A stretch of DNA of 64,000 nucleotides from Endozoicomonas gorgoniicola (lineage in GTDB: Bacteria > Pseudomonadota > Gammaproteobacteria > Pseudomonadales > Endozoicomonadaceae), in assembly GCF_025562715.2 (NCBI RefSeq), contig NZ_JAPFCC010000001.1:3821501-3885500 (forward strand), read 5' to 3'. Shown in pieces: positions 8,846-16,137 of this stretch. The notes beneath the pieces were generated by a model. It searched no databases. It was not told the origin of the DNA and was given only the letters and a program-made list of their open reading frames with translations. Positions within the stretch are counted from its first letter, which is position 1. Each line of letters starts with the position of its first letter. The translations under genes were made by a program, and so were the position numbers.

Positions 8846-9862
8846 ATGAGCAAAATTCTGGTAACAGGCGGAGCTGGCTATATTGGCAGCCACACCTGTG
8901 TCGAGCTTCTAAACGACAACTACGACATTGTTGTATTGGATAACCTGAGCAATAGCAGTGAAGAATCCCTGCGCCGGGTTCAGGAGATCACCGGCAAAAG
9001 CCTGACTTTTGTTAATGGTGATATTCGTGACCGCAGCCTGCTGAACCGATTGTTCAGTGAACACGATTTCGAAGCTGTAATCCACTTTGCCGGGCTGAAG
9101 GCCGTGGGCGAATCCTGCGAAATCCCTCTCGATTACTACGACAACAATGTTTATGGCACCGTGGTTCTCTGCGAAGCCATGAAAACAGCCAATGTGAAGC
9201 GTATCGTATTCAGCTCTTCCGCCACTGTTTATGGCGATCCGGCCAGCCTGCCGATTATGGAAGATTTCCCGCTGTCCGCCACCAACCCTTATGGTCGTTC
9301 CAAACTGATGGTGGAAGATATTCTGCGTGACCTGTATCTGTCGGATAACGAGTGGAGCATTGCCCTGCTGCGCTATTTCAACCCGGTTGGCGCCCATCCG
9401 TCCGGCATGATCGGTGAAGACCCTAACGATATCCCCAACAACCTGATGCCTTACGTGTCTCAGGTTGCAATTGGCAAGCTGGAAAAACTGAGGGTCTTTG
9501 GCAACGACTACCCGACTCACGACGGCACCGGCGTACGCGATTACATCCACGTAGTTGACCTGTCTGTCGGGCATGTCCGTGCCATTGAAAAACTGCGCAC
9601 CACCAAAGGGGCCAATGCCTGGAACCTGGGCGTGGGTAAAGGCTACAGCGTACTGGATATGGTGGCAGCCTTTGAGAAGGCGTCTGGCAAAGCAGTGCCT
9701 TATGCCATCACAGATCGTCGTGCAGGTGATATTGCCGCCTGTTACGCCAACCCGGACAAAGCCCTGGGCGAGCTGGGCTGGAAAGCTGAAAAAGTACTGG
9801 AAGATATGGTCAGCGATGTCTGGCGCTGGCAGTCCCAAAACCCGGACGGTTACCCTTCCTGA
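8846..9862 (+). CDS. galE: UDP-glucose 4-epimerase
   Basis: A 338-residue short-chain dehydrogenase-type epimerase that interconverts UDP-glucose and UDP-galactose, usually feeding lipopolysaccharide or capsule sugars. It begins with the NAD-binding GGAGYIGSH motif. The Ser of FSSSATVYG and the YGRSK catalytic Tyr-Lys pair are present, as is the RYFNPVGAHPSG segment typical of true GalE. A Shine-Dalgarno-like GGGAG precedes the ATG. The gene stands alone between nadC and a hypothetical gene, not in a gal or O-antigen operon. Confidence 0.96.
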   Translation: MSKILVTGGAGYIGSHTCVELLNDNYDIVVLDNLSNSSEESLRRVQEITGKSLTFVNGDIRDRSLLNRLFSEHDFEAVIHFAGLKAVGESCEIPLDYYDNNVYGTVVLCEAMKTANVKRIVFSSSATVYGDPASLPIMEDFPLSATNPYGRSKLMVEDILRDLYLSDNEWSIALLRYFNPVGAHPSGMIGEDPNDIPNNLMPYVSQVAIGKLEKLRVFGNDYPTHDGTGVRDYIHVVDLSVGHVRAIEKLRTTKGANAWNLGVGKGYSVLDMVAAFEKASGKAVPYAITDRRAGDIAACYANPDKALGELGWKAEKVLEDMVSDVWRWQSQNPDGYPS

Positions 9863-9874
9863 TCAATGACTCAG

Positions 9875-9934
9875 CGTAGGTTGGATCGAACGAAGTGACA
9901 CCCAACACGGTGACTATCACTCGCCCCAACCTAC
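9875..9934. repeat. Imperfect inverted repeat downstream of galE
   Basis: GTAGGTTGG and CCAACCTAC form a perfect 9-bp outer stem. Within it AGTGACA and TATCACT pair with one mismatch. It resembles dispersed intergenic palindromes of the GTAGGTTGG type seen in many gammaproteobacteria. It could act as a galE terminator, but there is no T-run. Confidence 0.65.
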
Positions 9935-10017
9935 AAGTTATTCCCTCCACAACCGATACATTAACATCATAAACGAAAAGTCATACGCAGATTTCTACGA
10001 CTGAAGGAAAGCATTCG

Positions 10018-10671
10018 ATGACTGACAGTGTTAATGGCGCAGGACACACCTCTGGAAACTGGTTTAAGCAGGTTTCCGCAAAATCGGCAAAAGCCCTGAA
10101 AGGCTTCCTTCATTTTGGCAGTGTCAGCAAAGCCTCCGGCAATCGTCATATCAAAAGTGCCAGCCTTGAGTACAAGAAACCTGAACCCACCCCGGTCCAT
10201 TCACGAAGCATCCGCCAGGCAAACGCTTCAGAGCTGGCTTCTATACGAACGCCTGTAACACCCAAAAATAGCCCCACGGCAAAAATACCCTCTCTCCCTC
10301 TGCTGGAATCCGACTCTGTTCAGGAACAGATTTACAATGCCGAGTTTCAATTGATGGAGCTGAATCAAAACTGGTCCCTTCTTAACGATGCCGTCAGCCG
10401 GGCCACTGCGCTCAAAGAAAAAACGGGCAGGCAGTTTAATGCCATCAGTAGAAACGCAGGGCTAAACCCCAAAAGCGCACTGCGTTCTATGAAGTTTACA
10501 GCAGCAAGAAACCGTTTTATCAAAGCCGTACAGCTAGAGAGAACCACAAAAAAAGCCCTTCAAAATCTGGAAGCACAAATCGATAAACAGGACAGGGCTA
10601 TACAGGGGCTTCGTGCAGCCGAAAACAGGCAGGCTGAGCGAGAGTTAAGGCAGTTACTGGCAGGCGGATAA
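10018..10671 (+). CDS. Hypothetical protein with C-terminal coiled coil
   Basis: Not a recognised family. The ATG has AAGGAA nine bases upstream. The first 95 residues are rich in Ser, Lys, Pro and Thr and look disordered; there is no signal peptide or membrane segment. From about residue 100 onward the sequence is helical with heptad-like spacing (QEQIYNAEFQLMELNQNW, then Lys/Glu/Gln-rich helices to the end). Such an arrangement occurs in secretion-system effectors and in structural proteins, but nothing here decides between them. The stop is 31 bases before ligB on the same strand, so co-transcription is possible. Confidence 0.55.
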   Translation: MTDSVNGAGHTSGNWFKQVSAKSAKALKGFLHFGSVSKASGNRHIKSASLEYKKPEPTPVHSRSIRQANASELASIRTPVTPKNSPTAKIPSLPLLESDSVQEQIYNAEFQLMELNQNWSLLNDAVSRATALKEKTGRQFNAISRNAGLNPKSALRSMKFTAARNRFIKAVQLERTTKKALQNLEAQIDKQDRAIQGLRAAENRQAERELRQLLAGG

Positions 10672-10702
10672 TTAAACAGCAACTTCAACGGGTGTCGTCG
10701 TA

Positions 10703-12499
10703 ATGCAACGCTTTTCTTCGTTATTGCTCATTCCCTTAATCGCTCTCTTCATTACAACATCCTTTATGGCGCCCTCTACAGCACTCTCTATAGAACGAGC
10801 CAGCTGCCCTGAATGGCCTGAACAGGACGCTCGCCAGAAGCTTGAACAGCTCAATCAGGAAATCCAGCACCACAACCAGCTCTATTTCGTCAAACAGATG
10901 CCCGTATTATCTGACCACGAGTTTGATGCGCTGGCTAAACGCCTGCAAGTTCTGTCAAACTGTTTTCCGAACATTGAGCTGAACACCGGCACGACTGAGC
11001 GACCGGCACCTGATAACGCTTTAGATAAGAGTACGGATAAAGATATCCAGCATGTTTATTCCATGGGCAGTCTTCGCAAGGCAGAGTCTGATAATGACAT
11101 CAGCGAATTTCTGCAACGGGTTTTTCGCGCCAGCGACCACTCCGGCGTGATACTGCAACCCAAAATTGATGGCATTGCCATTGAGCTGGTTTACCAGGAT
11201 GGAAAACTGGTATCCGCCTCTACCCGTGGCGATGGCATGATGGGTAAAAATATTCTTGCGAAGGTAAAAGCCATCCCCGCGATTCCAGATGAAGTGCCTG
11301 CCACCTACGCCCGTATCGTCTTACATGGTGAGCTGTTTGTCCGCCTTGATCGCTGGAATGATAAGACTCATAACCGAGGGCGCTACTCCAGCGCCCGCCA
11401 TTTTGTAGCGGGTATCATTCACAGCAACGCACCGGAACTCAGCTCGCTGGAAGTGCTGGATTTTTTTCCGTGGGCATTATTTCAGCCATCAGCGGCCAGC
11501 TCAGAATCTGAAACCGTTAACCAGCTCTACACCATAGGCTTTTACCTTCCCACGCAATTTACTGAGCCGGTAAAAAGCCTTGAAGAGGCCATAAAAAAAC
11601 GCGACCAGCTGCAAAAGCAGGCGGATCGTTTACCCTTTCTTCTGGATGGCGTGGTGCTGAAAGCCAACAGCACAGCTCAACAGCTGGCAATGGGTTCGTC
11701 CAACTTCATACCGAACTGGGCGCTGGCATGGAAATTCCCTCCCGATGTAGCCGTCACGACTGTACGGAACATTGAATTCAAGGTGGGCAGAACCGGAACT
11801 ATCACCCCGGTCGCGGTGTTTGAGCCGGTTGAGATAAGAGGACAAACCATCACCAGAGTTTCTCTGGGCAGTCTGAATAACCTGCAAGGCAAAGACGTTG
11901 CCATTGGCGACCAGATTTCCATTGCCCTGAAAGGTTCTGCCACGCCCACTTTCAATAAGGTCGTTCTGAGAGATTTACAGCGAAAGCATCCGGTTCTGCC
12001 CGACTCACAGCAATACAGCCCATTCACCTGCCTGTCTCTGGTTCCGGGCTGTAAAGAACAGTTTATTGCCCGGATTCAGTGGCTCAGTAAACGACTGGAC
12101 TTGCCGGGGCTGGATGAGCCTGTTATCCATCATCTGGTTAATAGTGGACAAGTAAAAACACTGGCTGACGTATTAACACTCAGCAGGGAACAGCTACAGA
12201 AAGCGGGCAACAGCGAGGAGCAAAGTGGTTATTTTCGTTCTGCCATTGAACTCACAGGCTCCCTGCCTTTCGGGCAGCAGATTCGAGCGCTGGGCATTCC
12301 GGAAATTGGCAAAGCCCGTTCCGCAAAGCTTGGAAAAGCATTTTCTGACTGGGACCAGCTGCTTCAGGCAAAAGACGAACAGCTTCAGGTAGCCGCAGAC
12401 GTTGGGGGAGCCACCATTCGGCAGCTCAGGCATTATTTACAGAGGCCGGAGAATCAGGCGCTGATCAGAATATTTAAACAGCTGCAAACCAGGCAGTAA
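10703..12499 (+). CDS. ligB: NAD-dependent DNA ligase, LigB type
   Basis: A 598-residue ligase. The adenylation motif KIDG places the nucleotide-accepting Lys at residue 154, followed by STRGDG and later GVVLKAN and AWKFPPD. The oligonucleotide-binding region (FKVGRTGTITPVAVFEPV) and helix-hairpin-helix segments (LGIPEIGKARS) are present. As in enterobacterial LigB there is no BRCT domain, and only one Cys pair remains where LigA has a zinc finger. The N-terminus before CPEW is hydrophobic and looks like a signal peptide, also a LigB trait. No clear ribosome site is seen. A near-copy of its last 48 coding bases recurs at 14350. Confidence 0.92.
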   Translation: MQRFSSLLLIPLIALFITTSFMAPSTALSIERASCPEWPEQDARQKLEQLNQEIQHHNQLYFVKQMPVLSDHEFDALAKRLQVLSNCFPNIELNTGTTERPAPDNALDKSTDKDIQHVYSMGSLRKAESDNDISEFLQRVFRASDHSGVILQPKIDGIAIELVYQDGKLVSASTRGDGMMGKNILAKVKAIPAIPDEVPATYARIVLHGELFVRLDRWNDKTHNRGRYSSARHFVAGIIHSNAPELSSLEVLDFFPWALFQPSAASSESETVNQLYTIGFYLPTQFTEPVKSLEEAIKKRDQLQKQADRLPFLLDGVVLKANSTAQQLAMGSSNFIPNWALAWKFPPDVAVTTVRNIEFKVGRTGTITPVAVFEPVEIRGQTITRVSLGSLNNLQGKDVAIGDQISIALKGSATPTFNKVVLRDLQRKHPVLPDSQQYSPFTCLSLVPGCKEQFIARIQWLSKRLDLPGLDEPVIHHLVNSGQVKTLADVLTLSREQLQKAGNSEEQSGYFRSAIELTGSLPFGQQIRALGIPEIGKARSAKLGKAFSDWDQLLQAKDEQLQVAADVGGATIRQLRHYLQRPENQALIRIFKQLQTRQ

Positions 12500-12534
12500 A
12501 ACTGTCAGGGTACAGACACTTGCTGAAATAAGGC

Positions 12535-13770
12535 TTACTGAGTCAGTAACGCAAGGCTTGCCAGGAACATAAGCGAATTATACAAAGGCGCACCGCCGCT
12601 CGTTGGTGTCGTTTGAGGCATCGTGCTTGTGTTATATGGGGACGTATAACCTTTAGACATTATCGCTGTAGAACTGGTGTTGGCGTACATGATCGCTCCA
12701 GAACTGGAATTGGTGTACATGTTCGGAGATGAGGTTGTAGCCGCCAGCATATCCTTATCAGTAAACAGGGATAAAGGGTTGTTTCTGAGCTGTTTCAAAG
12801 ACGCAGTGTACTCTGCAAATGTGAGTGAAGTCCTTTGCTTGTGCCCGGTAAGAATCAGCGAGGTCCGGACTGTGTTCAGGTAGCTGTTGCCTTCCGTCAC
12901 ATACATCACCGAGCCCTCAACACGCACTTCGGGACGTCTTTGTGCAAGCCGGAAGACCTGAGGGCGAGCCCTCACAATATTTCCACGTTTAACGCCATTA
13001 TAAAACCTGGAGTTCTTCAATGAGAGAACCGGAGCGAGGCCTTTCCATGCGATATCAACGATTGAGCTGTTTACGTCAATGTCGTATGACGGTGTCAGGA
13101 TAATATCAGACCCTTCAATAGTTGCCTCGCTGTCGGACAGTAGCTGGACGATTGGTGCGTATTCAGCTCTTTCCAGTGCATTGATGAAAACACCATGAAT
13201 AAATAGCTTTCCACCCTGGGAAACAAAAAAGAGTGAGAAATCATCACCCGGTTCCGCACCAGGGGCAGACAACCTGATAGTGGCTGGCTTTTTGTCATTA
13301 ATTCCCATAGCTCCGCTGCTTCTGGGGCTGCATATTCCAAGTGATGAGCCGTTGATAGCGAGTTTGCTATTCATTACATAAGGGATATCGGATGCTGGGA
13401 GGATTATTAATACTCTGCTTTTTCTCTGGAGTGTGGTTGTACTAATGGTCGGAGTGACGGGGCTGGCAGGTATGGCAGTAGTGTTTGAGTTGGGTGTTGG
13501 GGTTATAGTGACATTCTTGTCTGTTGTATTTTTAACCAGTTGGCTCGGGGGGGCTGTTGTTGACACTGATGGCGATAGCAATTGATTAATTGTTTTCACA
13601 CTATCAGCCAGATTATCACCGGGACTGATAGTAAACCACTTGTCGTACTCATTTGCCTGACATCTCTGACGGGTTAACTCTGAAATTGAATTCGTTTCCG
13701 TTACAGCAGCATGGGCACTGAGACAGAGGTGAGCTGCCATAAAGGCTGCTGTGATGCGAATGGTATCCAT
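12535..13770 (-). CDS. Secreted Ser/Thr-rich protein, possible beta-helix fold
   Basis: Unknown family, 411 residues. Signal peptide at 1-22 (ending AHAAV); a Ser/Thr/Pro linker at about 70-115. The middle (about 120-290) has short beta-strand-like stretches such as LFIHGVFINA, ATIEGSDIILTP and LSLKNSRFYNG, reminiscent of right-handed beta-helix proteins. The tail contains an imperfect repeat around NMYTNSSSGAIMYANTSS and ends in about 15 hydrophobic residues. An AAGGTG Shine-Dalgarno site precedes the ATG. It lies between ligB and an IS256 relic, and the codon pattern is AT-richer than ligB, suggesting acquired DNA. Surface display is inferred. Confidence 0.6.
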   Translation of the reverse strand: MDTIRITAAFMAAHLCLSAHAAVTETNSISELTRQRCQANEYDKWFTISPGDNLADSVKTINQLLSPSVSTTAPPSQLVKNTTDKNVTITPTPNSNTTAIPASPVTPTISTTTLQRKSRVLIILPASDIPYVMNSKLAINGSSLGICSPRSSGAMGINDKKPATIRLSAPGAEPGDDFSLFFVSQGGKLFIHGVFINALERAEYAPIVQLLSDSEATIEGSDIILTPSYDIDVNSSIVDIAWKGLAPVLSLKNSRFYNGVKRGNIVRARPQVFRLAQRRPEVRVEGSVMYVTEGNSYLNTVRTSLILTGHKQRTSLTFAEYTASLKQLRNNPLSLFTDKDMLAATTSSPNMYTNSSSGAIMYANTSSTAIMSKGYTSPYNTSTMPQTTPTSGGAPLYNSLMFLASLALLTQ

Positions 13771-13989
13771 AAAAAATACACCTTTCTAAAGTAATTCAGA
13801 TCGAAGTCAGCTGTCAGGAGAAGCGCTAAAGATTCTTCGATTCGGGAAAACATATTCTGATTAACTTTGCCAAACAAAAGCTGTTTGATGACTGAACAGA
13901 AAAGACCTAACAATACTAGAACAATTACAGCAGACGTCTAATTTAAGACCAGCACAATATCGAATTAGCATCTGATATTTATTATCAGA

Positions 13990-14010
13990 ACCACCTGCAA
14001 AGCAGGTGGT
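13990..14010. repeat. Short perfect hairpin near the IS relic
   Basis: ACCACCTGC and GCAGGTGGT form a 9-bp stem with an AAA loop. Such compact hairpins mark the ends of IS200/IS605-type elements, but no tnpA or tnpB sequence is visible nearby, so it may also be a terminator or a REP-like repeat. Confidence 0.5.
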
Positions 14011-14058
14011 ATGATGAAAGCACCCAGAGGGGGCTATGGTGCAGAAGTAAAACTGAGC

Positions 14059-14345
14059 CTGTAATTAATTTTGTGTAGATGAAAAAATCTTACGCTGCTT
14101 AATGCCTTTCCAAAGGACAGTTTTGCCAGCTCTGCACTTCCTCAATAACGGCATCTGTGACTTTGGAAATCAGGCTGTGAGATACATCGAGAGCTTCAGG
14201 AGCTGGCGACTAAGCTCAGCCAGATCATCTTGGGTCTTGATCTGGCTGGCAAGTTTTTCGACGAGTTCCGGATTGATGTCAACGCTCATAGTTATTCTCC
14301 TCTTTGGAGTTTTAACGACGAGCGTTTACACAATTTGGATTACAG
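14059..14345 (-). mobile_element. Internally deleted IS256-family element
   Basis: The ends match as inverted repeats: CTGTAATTAATTTTGTGTAG at 14059 and, on the other strand from 14345, CTGTAATCCAAATTGTGTAA. They bracket a 287-bp unit that keeps only the first and one middle portion of the transposase. A full IS256-type element is about 1.3 kb, so roughly 1 kb is missing. It has the size and structure of a MITE that a full copy elsewhere could move. Confidence 0.85.
14099..14289 (-). pseudogene. IS256-family transposase fragment
   Basis: Starts ATG with GAGGAG upstream and reads MSVDINPELVEKLASQ, continuing to DDLAELSRQLLK, the normal N-terminus of marine IS256-type transposases. It then stops at a TGA. 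In another frame the sequence continues SLISKVTDAVIEEVQSWQN, a family stretch normally over 100 residues further on. The DDE catalytic core is absent. Both the deletion and the frame change make it nonfunctional. Confidence 0.88.
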
Positions 14346-14349
14346 TTTC

Positions 14350-14410
14350 GGAGAATCAGGCGCTGATTAAAATACTCAAAAAGCTACAAATCAGGCAGAG
14401 TTCATCATAG
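14350..14410 (+). pseudogene. Duplicate of the ligB 3' end
   Basis: Bases from 14350 encode ENQALIKILKKLQIRQ, nearly the same as the ligB C-terminus ENQALIRIFKQLQTRQ (12452-12499). The DNA matches at 41 of 48 positions with no gap. It abuts the right inverted repeat of the IS256 relic and overlaps the pilin stop region. It has no start and is not a gene. Confidence 0.85.
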
Positions 14411-14851
14411 CACTCTATCCAAGTCAGGATGATTTGCTATTTCATCATTAGTACACAAATCAGCTGTATCAGCACCATCCGTCGTGCAAGTCAAACTCCA
14501 GACTGTGCCGTCATTGCTTGGTGTAAGTGTCAAGGAAGACGCACCGTATGAACCACCAGGAACCACTGTAATCACACCGTTTGCGCCAACGCCAGTAACT
14601 CTGTTATTCGCAGCAGGTGTAGGAACAGGGCCAAAACCAGCAACACAGGCAGCAATCGCGTTAGTTTGCGCACAAATACCAACGGCGGTTTTATACTGGT
14701 TTGCTTCCGTCAAAGCAGCATTCACCGTCGCGTTACGTGTGTAGTTCTGATATTGCGGAATCGCCACCGCAGCCAGAATACCGATGATCGCCACAACGAT
14801 CATCAATTCGATAAGGGTAAAACCCTTGTTACCAGACATCCTTGTCTTCAT
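14405..14851 (-). CDS. pilA: Type IV major pilin-like protein
   Basis: A prepilin with leader MKTRMSGNKG, then the cleavage and methylation motif FTLIELMIVVAIIGILAAVA including Glu5. The globular part has Tyr at mature positions 24 and 27 and two Cys pairs (one near GICAQ and AACVAG, the other near LTCTT and DLCTN) that could form disulfides. The chosen ATG has GAGGATGAG just upstream; an ATG six codons earlier would place that site inside the gene. Mature length is about 138 residues. No other pil gene is nearby, so assembly would need machinery elsewhere. The 3' end overlaps the duplicated ligB tail by a few bases. Confidence 0.9.
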   Translation of the reverse strand: MKTRMSGNKGFTLIELMIVVAIIGILAAVAIPQYQNYTRNATVNAALTEANQYKTAVGICAQTNAIAACVAGFGPVPTPAANNRVTGVGANGVITVVPGGSYGASSLTLTPSNDGTVWSLTCTTDGADTADLCTNDEIANHPDLDRVL

Positions 14852-15141
14852 TTTCTCATCCTCGATCATTGAGTGTCATCAGCCAACCACTGAAAGCAGT
14901 GCCTGCTGAATGTTTCGGCTCGATTAATTCGACCTTTAATTAAGGGTAGTCACCCTGTTGCCCTTTTGGAATTATTCCAGTGGATCAGAGAAAAAAACTT
15001 CCCCAGTCGGCATACCAGCATATTGCCTGCTTCGTGGAAACCTCTTCTGACAGCAGACCAGCCAGCGCTTACTGAGTCAATTTTTCAGCTAACTGTTTCG
15101 CCGTTTTGCCCGATATGTCTGATTAATGACAGGAGCATACT

Positions 15142-15591
15142 ATGGGCATCAAAAAGCGGGTTCTGATCAGCAACCGAAAACTCTCACTACTCTCACGCTG
15201 CATCACCGTAATACTGATTTTTACCACAGGGCTGATTACCGCAGCAGTCAGTTTGCAGTATTTCTACCAGCAGGAAGTCAACAACTACTTTGCTGACGGC
15301 ATCGCCAGGGAAGATAACCTGATGATCCAGATGAACCGTCATGTGTTAACCGCCACCGGTAATAAGAAAGACCACTTTCTTCCGCTGCTGGACAATGAGC
15401 TGGGGGCTTATCAGTCTCATCGGTTTATTGGGTGGAATACGAATGACAGAGGGCGGCACAGTAACGAAAATATGCCTTTTGTTCTTTTATATACAGTCAG
15501 TTATGAGAAGAAGACAACAAAGGAGTTTTTCTATTACAAAGGCTTTTTAAATCCTGACCTTACTGCAAGAAAAGTCAGGATTTTCGAATAA
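15142..15591 (+). CDS. Small membrane-anchored protein, unknown function
   Basis: A 149-residue protein with AGGAG seven bases before the ATG. One strong membrane helix spans about residues 19-41 (after a basic KKRVLISNRK stretch), so the remaining 105 residues should face the periplasm, as an uncleaved anchor. The outer part is polar with many aromatic residues near the C-terminus (EFFYYKGF). I recognise no family. It lies between the pilin gene and ycgN, transcribed away from pilA. The last codons form part of a hairpin that may terminate transcription. Confidence 0.55.
   Translation: MGIKKRVLISNRKLSLLSRCITVILIFTTGLITAAVSLQYFYQQEVNNYFADGIAREDNLMIQMNRHVLTATGNKKDHFLPLLDNELGAYQSHRFIGWNTNDRGRHSNENMPFVLLYTVSYEKKTTKEFFYYKGFLNPDLTARKVRIFE
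15549..15583 (+). terminator. Hairpin overlapping the end of the small membrane protein gene
   Basis: AAATCCTGAC and GTCAGGATTT make a 10-bp perfect stem around a 15-base loop, the right arm followed by TTCG. The stem uses coding bases up to eight before the stop. It also lies just beyond the ycgN stop at 15611, so it may serve both convergent genes. Confidence 0.55.
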
Positions 15592-15610
15592 ATCACTGTA
15601 GCCGGGCAAT

Positions 15611-16069
15611 TCAGCCCGTACAAATAATATAATCGTGCCATTGTGTTACCGGTACATCGTCTTCTGATACAAAGCCTTTGTTCCGAACTGAAAATCCAGC
15701 GTCGTGTACTGAGTCAGGGTTTCCGGTTACCAGCGGATGCCAGTCCGGCAGGCTATAACCATCATACAGCAAACGATAGGCACAGCTGTCAGGCAGCCAC
15801 TTCAGATGTTCGTGCAGGGTTTTAGGGGTGAATTTAATACAGTCCGGTACATGCTTGCGACGGTGTTTGTAGTTTTTACACAGGCCGCTGTCCAGATCGA
15901 GCAGTTTGCACGCTACGGCAACGGTCAGAATATTATCGTCTTCATCCACCAGCTTGTTCAGACAACAACGCCCACAGCCGTCGCACAGGGATTCCCATTC
16001 CTGAGAGGTCATTTCATCAAGGTTTTTTTGCAGCCAGAAAGGCTGTTTTGAGTCACAGGCTGATTTCAT
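15611..16069 (-). CDS. ycgN: YcgN family cysteine-cluster protein (UPF0260)
   Basis: A 152-residue YcgN/YkgJ-type protein. It has LDEMTSQEWESLCDGCGRCC at residues 18-37, i.e. the CxxCxxCC cluster thought to bind metal or an iron-sulfur centre, followed by ACKLLD, LCKNY and PDCIKFTP, each contributing further conserved Cys. The WLPDSCAYRLL and DWHPLVTG stretches are also diagnostic. Function is unknown across bacteria. The ATG was chosen over a GTG one codon earlier. Confidence 0.93.
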   Translation of the reverse strand: MKSACDSKQPFWLQKNLDEMTSQEWESLCDGCGRCCLNKLVDEDDNILTVAVACKLLDLDSGLCKNYKHRRKHVPDCIKFTPKTLHEHLKWLPDSCAYRLLYDGYSLPDWHPLVTGNPDSVHDAGFSVRNKGFVSEDDVPVTQWHDYIICTG

Positions 16070-16137
16070 CACACCGTCCCCGAAGGGAATAAAAGGTGCG
16101 CCACTTTACCTCGATCTGCCGGGAAAAAGAACCCGTA

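Noticed and set aside
8909..9838. Long leftward open frame opposite galE
   Set aside because: Complete overlap with a certain gene; the translation shows no domain.
14102..14410. Rightward frame across the IS256 relic
   Set aside because: It runs antisense through the transposase fragment into the duplicated ligB tail; not a gene.
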